Positions 58,256 to 64,000 of a stretch of 64,000 nucleotides of DNA are shown here, in pieces. Below the pieces are notes generated by a model that saw only the letters and a list, made by a program, of their open reading frames with translations, was not told the DNA's origin and did not search any database. The DNA lies in contig NZ_JAUFQJ010000003.1 in NCBI RefSeq assembly GCF_030409685.1, positions 124,001-188,000 of the forward strand, written 5' to 3'. The stretch's first letter is position 1; every line of letters starts with the position of its first letter. Position numbers and translations under genes: made by a program. The stretch comes from Ferruginibacter paludis (GTDB lineage: Bacteria; Bacteroidota; Bacteroidia; Chitinophagales; Chitinophagaceae).

Positions 58256-58286
58256 CGAAAGTAGATCAATATTTTGAATCAGCCAA
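58256..58286 (-). promoter_or_regulatory. Promoter of the aromatic operon leader
   Basis: TTG, 20 bases, then TACTTTCG on the minus strand, one base from the TAnnTTTG consensus. The box ends eight bases before the leader ATG, so the leader peptide would be translated from the very start of the RNA, with no SD. Confidence 0.7.
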
Positions 58287-58391
58287 TAATTTTGCAAAAA
58301 ATATAATGATACGTTGAAAAAATGTCACCAAAGCAGTTGATTGCTTTAATTATATTTATCATAAACTGGTTATAAGGGCTATAAAAGTAGA

Positions 58392-58411
58392 CGCCCCTAA
58401 GAATAGGGGCG
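58392..58411 (-). terminator. Hairpin after the small lipoprotein gene
   Basis: 8-bp perfect stem CGCCCCTA/TAGGGGCG with a 4-base loop, 76 bases after the lipoprotein stop. The following T-tract is weak (TCTACTTTTA). Confidence 0.65.
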
Positions 58412-58486
58412 ACTTTAACGATTGCTTGCCATATGAAAATCTTTATATAAAACCGGTATTTTACAAGCTATAAACCGGTCAGATAA

Positions 58487-58708
58487 TTATTTCTTTACTT
58501 TAACTGAATCCATTTTCTTTGCGGCAGTGTCCATCTTTGCAGCAGCAGAATCCATTTTCTTAGCAGCAGTATCCATTGCTGGCATAGCAGCTTTAATTGA
58601 ATCAGCAGTCTTTGCAGAATCAATAGAAGTTGTTGCAGGTGTTTCAGTTGAGCTATTACAAGCCGTAAAAGATGCAGCGATTGCTAATACAAAAAGTACT
58701 TTTTTCAT
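58487..58708 (-). CDS. Small heptad-repeat lipoprotein (Lpp-like)
   Basis: A 73-residue lipoprotein. The signal peptide MKKVLFVLAIAASFTAC ends in a lipobox with Cys17. The mature part has four consecutive heptads, MDTAAKK, MDSAAAK, MDTAAKK and MDSVKVK, which would form an Ala/Met-rich coiled coil, and it ends with Lys-Lys. Shape, size and terminal lysine recall Braun lipoprotein, but sequence similarity alone does not prove it. It is divergent from the ECF sigma gene, 134 bases away. Confidence 0.75.
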   Translation of the reverse strand: MKKVLFVLAIAASFTACNSSTETPATTSIDSAKTADSIKAAMPAMDTAAKKMDSAAAKMDTAAKKMDSVKVKK

Positions 58709-58842
58709 TTTTTGAGTTTTAATTTGTTTATTTATAAGGGTTAATACAGGTTGGTAAAAAAGGTAACCCGACTTTTTTTAAAATCTTTTTTTTCGTTGCT
58801 TTGGGTTACTATTGCAGCCAGTAACGTATTAATATCAGCCGG

Positions 58843-59406
58843 GTGAGTACTATAGAACACGATCAATTATTATTAAAGGGATTAGCCGAAAACGATAAAA
58901 AGTCTATCGAAACTATTTATCGCCAGAATTATTCAATGATTCAAAGTTTTGTACTCAACAACAATGGTTCGGCAGATGACGCAAGGGATATTTTTCAGGA
59001 GGCGATGGTAGTATTATATGAAAAGGCAAAATTGTCATCATTTTTACTGAGTTGCCAGCTTAAAACATACCTGTATTCAATTTGCCGGCGTTTATGGTTG
59101 AAACGTTTGCAGCAAATGAGCAAATTCAGCACACAGGTAGAAAACCTGGAGGAAACGGTGGCTGTAGAGGAGGAAATTGAAGAACATGAAAAGGTAAACA
59201 ACGATTTTATTTTAATGGAACATGCCATGAATAAAATTGGAGAACCTTGCAAAAGTTTGCTGGACGCTTATTATCTGCAAAAAAAGAATATGCTGGAAAT
59301 AGCCGGTGAGTTTGGCTATACCAATGCCGATAATGCTAAAACCCAGAAATACAAATGTTTGGTACGATTGAAGAAGCTATTTTTTGCACAATATAAAAAC
59401 GCATAA
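58843..59406 (+). CDS. ECF-type RNA polymerase sigma factor
   Basis: Sigma-70 family factor of 187 residues. Region 2 is readable as IYRQNYSMIQSFVLNNNGSADDARDIFQEAM, interrupted here by its usual turn. Region 4 is at about 125-180 (GEPCKSLLDAYYLQKKNMLEIAGEFGYTNADNAKTQKYKCLVRLKK). The linker is unusually acidic (ETVAVEEEIEEHEK). The start is GTG at 58843. The next gene begins five bases after its stop and encodes a probable anti-sigma/protease fusion, so the two form a signalling pair. Confidence 0.9.
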   Translation: MSTIEHDQLLLKGLAENDKKSIETIYRQNYSMIQSFVLNNNGSADDARDIFQEAMVVLYEKAKLSSFLLSCQLKTYLYSICRRLWLKRLQQMSKFSTQVENLEETVAVEEEIEEHEKVNNDFILMEHAMNKIGEPCKSLLDAYYLQKKNMLEIAGEFGYTNADNAKTQKYKCLVRLKKLFFAQYKNA

Positions 59407-59411
59407 CTGAG

Positions 59412-60506
59412 ATGGAAGATATTTTACTTTTAGAAGCTGTTGAGCGATACCTGGCAGGTGAAATGAACCTGCAGGAAAAAAGTATGTTTGAAGACTTGCG
59501 TAAAAAAAATGCAGAGCTTGATCAATTGGTTGTAGAACATACTTATTTTTTACAGGGGCTGGATAAATATGGTACACTCAAATCATTCAAACACACCCTG
59601 CTGGAAGTGGAATCCAACCTGGCAGCCGAGGGGCTGATGGCAACACCTGCACTTAAGGGCAAAGCCAAAGTACTCAGTTTATGGAACAAGTATAAACGAA
59701 GCATGGCTGTGGCTGCGTCTATTGCAGGCTTTATTTCTTTGTTAACGCTTGGGCTTACTATTACTTATACCAAAAAATATGGTAACGAAAGTTATTACGA
59801 ACTGGTAAAGGAAATTACCAAGACCAACAAAGAAATAATTGTATTGAAGAGTAAAAATGTGCTACCTGCAATTCCAATAAAGCCTGAACCGAAAGTTGAT
59901 TTTATGGGCTCAGGATTTTTAATAGATGGAAAAGGTTACCTCGTGACCAATGCCCATGTAATAAGTAAAATGAAAAATATTTATGTTGAAAATACAAAGG
60001 GACAATACTATAATGCGGTCGCTGTGTATACTGACAATAATGTTGACCTTGCAATTTTGAAGATTAATGATACTGCTTTCAGGGCTGTGACTAATTTACC
60101 GTACAGCATTAAAAGGTCCAATTCTGATTTAGGTGAGCAGTTTTTTACTTTAGGGTTTCCGCGGAAAGAGATTGTGTATGGCGAAGGATATGTAAGTGCG
60201 AAGTCTGGAAGTGATGGAGATACCACCTCGTACCAGTTAACCGTTTCTGCCAATCCGGGAAACAGTGGCGGCCCCGTCATCAATCGCAACGGGGAGATTA
60301 TAGGCATCATCACCGCAAAGGATTCAAAAGCGGATGGTGTTGTATATGCCGCTAAATCAAAAAACATCTTTAATTTGTTGGATAAAATAAAACCAGAGGA
60401 AAAATATCAGTTAAAAACTCCCGTCAACACAACTTTGAAAGGGCTGGACAGGGTTCAGCAAGTTAAAAAAATGGAAGAATTTGTGTATATGGTGGTTGGT
60501 AATTAG
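59412..60506 (+). CDS. Anti-sigma-like head fused to a membrane-tethered trypsin-like protease
   Basis: A 364-residue single-pass protein. Residues 1-95 are cytoplasmic and resemble the N-termini of anti-sigma factors (LLLEAVERYLAGEMNLQEKS, MFEDLRKKNAELDQL). One transmembrane helix lies at about 97-119. A short charged stalk is followed by a periplasmic S1C (DegP-like) protease domain at about 160-340 with the complete triad His182 (TNAHV), Asp212 (NNVDLAIL) and Ser285 (GNSGGP). There is no PDZ domain. The context suggests it holds the upstream ECF sigma factor and senses envelope stress through its own protease domain (inference). Confidence 0.85.
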   Translation: MEDILLLEAVERYLAGEMNLQEKSMFEDLRKKNAELDQLVVEHTYFLQGLDKYGTLKSFKHTLLEVESNLAAEGLMATPALKGKAKVLSLWNKYKRSMAVAASIAGFISLLTLGLTITYTKKYGNESYYELVKEITKTNKEIIVLKSKNVLPAIPIKPEPKVDFMGSGFLIDGKGYLVTNAHVISKMKNIYVENTKGQYYNAVAVYTDNNVDLAILKINDTAFRAVTNLPYSIKRSNSDLGEQFFTLGFPRKEIVYGEGYVSAKSGSDGDTTSYQLTVSANPGNSGGPVINRNGEIIGIITAKDSKADGVVYAAKSKNIFNLLDKIKPEEKYQLKTPVNTTLKGLDRVQQVKKMEEFVYMVVGN

Positions 60507-60520
60507 AAATATAAAATCAT

Positions 60521-60564
60521 AAAATAAAAGGAGCGGTCTTGTAATAGACCGCTCCTTTTATTTT
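60521..60564. terminator. Strong bidirectional terminator
   Basis: Perfect 19-bp stem (core GGAGCGGTCT/AGACCGCTCC flanked by A/T runs) with a 6-base loop, between the convergent protease and nucleotidyltransferase genes. Confidence 0.93.
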
Positions 60565-60593
60565 ACTTTAGCAGGTTTCAACCAGCTGTGATA

Positions 60594-61496
60594 TCAAGCC
60601 CATAAATTAGATGGATATTGTCCATCCGCCACCAACTTATCTACACTGGCTTTTACTTCAGGTGCATCTTCTTTATACGTTACTCCAAACCATTGTGCTG
60701 AGGTTGGTATTACTTTCACATCACCTTCCTTATTTTTTACCACTTTATCTACCACCAAAGGAATAAAGAATTCGCCTTTAGGGTTATGAAGCTCCCTGTC
60801 TAAAAATTCACCAAAATAATTCTCGCTTTGGGTAATAAAGTTGGGGGAGAATGCGAAGAAATTCATGCTTACACTGGAATCTTCACTTACTTCATGTAAA
60901 CCACTTTCATCTTCATAAGTAATGATGCCTTGCTCATTGCGATAAATTTTTGTTCGCTCATTAATATCTACCAGATTGCCGTTTGAATCTACATTGCAAA
61001 CGCCGCGGCTAACACTACCGTTGTCACTTAATGTCTTCTTTAACTCATACCCTATAATAGCGTAATTGTTATCAGCAACCTGTGTAGTTAAAAATTGGTA
61101 TGCTTTCTCGAAGCCATCCCGGCCATAAAAATCATCTGCATTGATGACTGCGAAAGGTTCTTTTACTATTCCCTTGCAGCAGAGCACGGCATGAGCTGTA
61201 CCCCATGGCTTTTTTCTTTCTTCCGGAATTTGCCTGTTGCCGGTAAATTTCGATAATTCCTGGAAGGCAAATTCAACCTCAATTTTTCCTTTCAATTTAG
61301 TAGCAAAATTTTCTTTAAACATATCCAAAAATTCTTCGCGGATAATAAAGACTACTTTGCCAAATCCTGCCCGGATGGCGTCGTAAATAGAATATTCCAT
61401 GATGGTTTCGCCGCTTGGGCCAAAACCCTGTACCTGTTTCATACTACCATAGCGGCTGGCCATCCCCGCTGCTAATACTACAAGAGTTGGTTTCAT
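60594..61496 (-). CDS. Sugar-phosphate nucleotidyltransferase
   Basis: A 300-residue nucleotidyltransferase of the GlmU/RmlA-type fold. It opens VVLAAGMASRYGSMKQVQGFGPSGE, has the metal-binding INADDFYG, and continues with GTAHAVLCCKG. It makes a nucleotide sugar from an NTP and a sugar phosphate; the exact sugar is not evident. The group is widespread in Bacteroidota and often stands alone, as here. Confidence 0.85.
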   Translation of the reverse strand: MKPTLVVLAAGMASRYGSMKQVQGFGPSGETIMEYSIYDAIRAGFGKVVFIIREEFLDMFKENFATKLKGKIEVEFAFQELSKFTGNRQIPEERKKPWGTAHAVLCCKGIVKEPFAVINADDFYGRDGFEKAYQFLTTQVADNNYAIIGYELKKTLSDNGSVSRGVCNVDSNGNLVDINERTKIYRNEQGIITYEDESGLHEVSEDSSVSMNFFAFSPNFITQSENYFGEFLDRELHNPKGEFFIPLVVDKVVKNKEGDVKVIPTSAQWFGVTYKEDAPEVKASVDKLVADGQYPSNLWA

Positions 61497-61619
61497 TTTG
61501 TAACTAGTTTGTTCCTGCTTATAACAGGATGTTTGGGAATTGTCTCAATATCAGTTATGAGTACTTATAATTAACATTGAAACATTGAATTATATTGCGA
61601 TGCGAAAATAAACTAATAG

Positions 61620-62525
61620 GTGAATAAAATGCTGTTTGACACTCCAAAAATTTCTGTTGATATTGTTGCAAACGATTGTTTAATCAGAAAAAAAATAAGT
61701 GTATCTGTGTTGAGATTAGATAAAATTCATCCTGTCGTATCTGGCAATAAACTCTTTAAACTGCATTATTTTTTGCAGGATGCGTTGGCATCTCCTCAAC
61801 AAGGCCTTATCACGTTTGGAGGTGCTTATTCCAATCACCTTGTAGCAACGGCTTTTGCATGTACAGCCGCCGGATTAAAAAGCATTGGGCTGGTACGTGG
61901 AGAAAACCCAGACAAATTATCGCCAACCTTACAGGCCTGTATACAATATGGAATGAAGTTGCATTTTTTATCAAGAGCAGAATACAGTAACAAACAAGCA
62001 GATAATTCTATGAACCAGTTTCAGGAAGAGTGGAAAAATTTTACACTGGTTCCGGAAGGGGGCTATCATCCAAAAGGTGCTGCCGGCGCGGCTTTGATTA
62101 CTCAGCTGATTGAAGAAGATACAACCCATATATGCACGGCACTGGGTACAGCAACTACGCTGGCCGGATTAATGAAAGGTGCAAAAAAAAACCAGCAAAT
62201 AATTGGAGTCCCTGTATTAAAAGGAATGACAGACATTGATAAAAGAATTGCTTACTTAACCGGAACACCCAATACGGCCACATTGCTGAACGATTATCAT
62301 TTTGGCGGGTATGCAAAAAAAACACCTGCCTTATTGCACTTTATGAATACATTTTACGAAGACAATAACATACCGACTGACTTTGTTTACACTGCAAAAA
62401 TGATGTTTGCCGTATTGGATAGTGTTGAGAAAAATGTATTCCCGGAGGGGAGTAAAATTGTTTGTCTTCACACAGGTGGTTTGCAGGGCAACGCGTCTTT
62501 GCCGGCTGGCACGTTAATTTTCTGA
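61620..62525 (+). CDS. PLP-dependent D-cysteine desulfhydrase / ACC deaminase family protein
   Basis: A 301-residue fold-type II PLP enzyme. VVSGNKLFKLHYFL carries the PLP lysine, GGAYSNHLVATAFACTAAGL binds the substrate carboxylate, and ALGTATTLAGL is the phosphate-binding loop. Members act on D-cysteine or 1-aminocyclopropane-1-carboxylate; D-cysteine desulfhydrase is the more usual activity in non-plant-associated bacteria (inference). The start may be GTG 61620 or ATG 61629. Confidence 0.87.
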   Translation: MNKMLFDTPKISVDIVANDCLIRKKISVSVLRLDKIHPVVSGNKLFKLHYFLQDALASPQQGLITFGGAYSNHLVATAFACTAAGLKSIGLVRGENPDKLSPTLQACIQYGMKLHFLSRAEYSNKQADNSMNQFQEEWKNFTLVPEGGYHPKGAAGAALITQLIEEDTTHICTALGTATTLAGLMKGAKKNQQIIGVPVLKGMTDIDKRIAYLTGTPNTATLLNDYHFGGYAKKTPALLHFMNTFYEDNNIPTDFVYTAKMMFAVLDSVEKNVFPEGSKIVCLHTGGLQGNASLPAGTLIF

Positions 62526-62592
62526 TATGTTTTAATGGCTTACTATCTTTGCGCTTAAAACAAAAAAACTGTTTCCGCGTTCAAAGTAAATT

Positions 62593-63423
62593 ATGCGCAA
62601 ATTTTTGTTGTCCTTTATTATCATTGCTGCTGCCGGACATTGTCTTGCCCAGGATACACTGCCCCGCATCTCCGTAAAAAATATCAGCAATCAAATAATC
62701 ATCAGCTGGAAAAATAATTATGGCGTTAAAATCGCCAATATCAATATCCAGCGCTCAGCCGATAGTATTAAAAATTTTACAACTATCGGTACAGTGCTCA
62801 ATCCACTGAATAAAGAAAATGGATATGTGGATGGTAAAGCCCCCAATCCTACTATGTTCTATCGCGTATTTGTAGCATTTGAAGGAGGCACTTATATTTT
62901 TTCACGTTCACAGAAACCTGTTATTGAGCTTCCGAAACAAATCGACACGGCCAGTGTAGTAAGACAAAATACGGAAGACCAAAAAAAACTAATGGACTTT
63001 ACAGCTCCCGCAGCTCTACAGCCTGCTCAGGAAACGCCAGATATATCAAACCCGGGTGAAGATCTCTTGCCTCCGACAAGAAAATTTATTAAACCCAAGC
63101 CCCCCACCGGATTTGTGCCGAGCAAATTTATTTATGCCAACAGGGAAAATAATCTGATTGTGAGTTTACCCGATGCAGATAAGGAAAAATTTTCACTGTA
63201 TTTTTTTGATGAAAAAGACAGGCTGGTATTTGAAATAAAAAATATAAAAGAATCTTACCTGATTGTAGAAAAAGTAAATTTTTTACACACTGGCTGGTTT
63301 TACTATCATTTATATGATGATGGCATTTTACTGGAGAAATACAAGTTCTACATTGCGAAAGATGGCTGGGTTGGACCACCGCCGCCTGAAACAAAAAGGC
63401 CTATTATGACCGAGCCTCAATAA
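62593..63423 (+). CDS. Exported protein with FN3-like segment, unknown function
   Basis: A 276-residue protein. Residues 1-20 form a signal peptide ending GHCLAQ. A fibronectin-like beta domain at about 25-115 (IIISWKNNYGVKIANINIQR, YRVFVAFEGG) is followed by a proline-rich linker and a second beta-rich region. It has no T9SS domain and no membrane helix. I do not recognise a function. It is convergent with lipB, with only three bases between stops. Confidence 0.65.
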   Translation: MRKFLLSFIIIAAAGHCLAQDTLPRISVKNISNQIIISWKNNYGVKIANINIQRSADSIKNFTTIGTVLNPLNKENGYVDGKAPNPTMFYRVFVAFEGGTYIFSRSQKPVIELPKQIDTASVVRQNTEDQKKLMDFTAPAALQPAQETPDISNPGEDLLPPTRKFIKPKPPTGFVPSKFIYANRENNLIVSLPDADKEKFSLYFFDEKDRLVFEIKNIKESYLIVEKVNFLHTGWFYYHLYDDGILLEKYKFYIAKDGWVGPPPPETKRPIMTEPQ

Positions 63424-63426
63424 TTA

Positions 63427-64000
63427 TTATTGCAATTCAACACCAAAAACAATTTCAAAATTGGCTTTAACCTTTTGCTTAACCTCTTCGTAATTTAAAG
63501 TTCTATAGAGTTCCTTTTGAAGGGAGGTAACCTTTTTGTTTTCTATTCCGCAGGGAATTATCGTGTCAAAATAAGAGAGGTCTGTATTTACATTCAGCGC
63601 AAATCCATGCATGGTTACCCAGCGGCTGCAGCGCACGCCCATTGCGCATATTTTCCTTTCACTTCCTGGAATTCCTGCATCCATCCAAACGCCTGTTTCG
63701 CCTTTACTCCGTTCGCCTTTTAAGCCGTACTCCTGCATGGTAAGTATAATTACTTCTTCCAGTGCCCTCAGGTATTTGCCAATATCTGTATAAAATTTGT
63801 CAAGGTCAAGTATGGGATATCCTACTATTTGGCCCGGCCCGTGAAAAGTAATATCCCCTCCCCTGTTTGTCTTATAGTATTGTATGCCCCGCTTCTGCAT
63901 TTCCTGTTCGCTGATCAAAATATTTTCAACATGGCCACTTTTTCCTAAGGTCAGTACCGGCAGGTGTTCGCAGATGAGAAAATAATGTTGCGTTTCAGGT
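63427..64000 (-). CDS. lipB: Lipoyl(octanoyl) transferase LipB (5' partial)
   Basis: Transfers octanoyl from acyl carrier protein to lipoate-dependent enzymes. Family motifs are NRGGDITFHGPGQIVGYPIL, GVWMDAG and CAMGVRCSRWVTMHGFALNV, with the catalytic-site Cys in IIPCGIENKKVTSL. The frame stays open to the window edge and reads HYFLICEHLPVLTLGKSG, the normal upstream part of LipB, so the start codon lies beyond base 64000. The TTG near 63918 is internal. Confidence 0.93.
   Translation of the reverse strand, partial: PETQHYFLICEHLPVLTLGKSGHVENILISEQEMQKRGIQYYKTNRGGDITFHGPGQIVGYPILDLDKFYTDIGKYLRALEEVIILTMQEYGLKGERSKGETGVWMDAGIPGSERKICAMGVRCSRWVTMHGFALNVNTDLSYFDTIIPCGIENKKVTSLQKELYRTLNYEEVKQKVKANFEIVFGVELQ

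Larger units (their letters stand above)
58109..58286 (-). promoter_or_regulatory. Transcription attenuator of the aromatic amino acid operon
   Basis: Four segments are readable on the minus strand. Region 1 is the TCTATTT of the F14-Y15-F16 codons. Region 2 is AAATAGACCGGGA, directly after it, whose first part pairs with region 1 over 7 bp. Region 3 is the 5' terminator arm, whose TCCCGG can pair instead with CCGGGA of region 2. Region 4 is the 3' terminator arm with its T-run. A ribosome stalled on Phe/Tyr codons would cover region 1, free region 2 to pair with 3, and allow read-through to pheA. A ribosome that reaches the stop would let the terminator form. The mechanism is inferred from the pairing. 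Confidence 0.78.

Overview
The window looks like a chromosomal segment of a Bacteroidota bacterium, most likely of the Chitinophagaceae or a near relative. This is an inference from four things seen here: C-terminal type IX secretion (T9SS) sorting domains, an almost complete lack of Shine-Dalgarno (SD) sequences, promoters of the TTG-N17-20-TAnnTTTG kind used by the Bacteroidota primary sigma factor, and the gene content. No phage, insertion sequence or CRISPR array was seen. The window opens inside a secreted M43 protease gene and closes inside lipB.

Layout. 1-14.3 kb is metabolic and accessory: M43 protease, a chagasin-like inhibitor, a cytoplasmic alpha-amylase, a GMC dehydrogenase with its small subunit, a serine hydrolase, a Gfo/Idh/MocA oxidoreductase, a Crp-type regulator, a DUF4406 protein, a Nudix hydrolase, a LysE exporter, GtrA and a phosphodiesterase-like protein. 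14.6-18.1 kb holds a heterodimeric ABC exporter. 18.3-35.3 kb, on the minus strand, is the transcription/translation supercluster. Read in its own direction it is rpsU, xer recombinase, hpf, tRNA-Thr(UGU), tRNA-Tyr, tRNA-Gly(UCC), tRNA-Thr(GGU), tuf, tRNA-Trp, secE, nusG, rplK, rplA, rplJ, rplL, then (after an opposite-strand T9SS gene) rpoB and rpoC. 35.4-42.4 kb carries ribE and a cell-surface glycan/acylation group (GT2, methyltransferase, YfhO-like, MBOAT, SGNH). 42.4-48.0 kb carries hscA and envelope genes (OmpA-like, RlpA, L,D-transpeptidase). 49.7-58.3 kb is an aromatic amino acid operon on the minus strand: leader peptide/attenuator, pheA, aminotransferase, tyrA, a broken GNAT gene, DAHP synthase-chorismate mutase, aroB, aroA, aroC. 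58.5-64 kb has a small Lpp-like lipoprotein, an ECF sigma factor followed by an anti-sigma/protease fusion, a nucleotidyltransferase, a D-cysteine desulfhydrase family protein, a secreted protein and lipB.

The most interesting signal is in the 418-bp gap upstream of pheA. A TTG-N20-TACTTTCG promoter is followed eight bases later by a 24-codon open frame whose residues 10-16 are Phe-Tyr-Phe-Ser-Phe-Tyr-Phe, then by a terminator hairpin with a T-tract, then by pheA. Competing pairings (codons against region 2, region 2 against the 5' arm of the terminator) match ribosome-stalling transcription attenuation. This would let charged tRNA-Phe and tRNA-Tyr control the operon that makes Phe and Tyr. 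Other points: rpsU alone has a perfect SD, as expected for bS21 autoregulation in Bacteroidota; rpoBC is uncoupled from rplKAJL by an inserted divergent gene and has its own promoter; an ECF sigma factor is paired with a membrane protein that fuses an anti-sigma-like head to a periplasmic trypsin-like protease; and several long near-perfect palindromes sit in the spacers of the supercluster.
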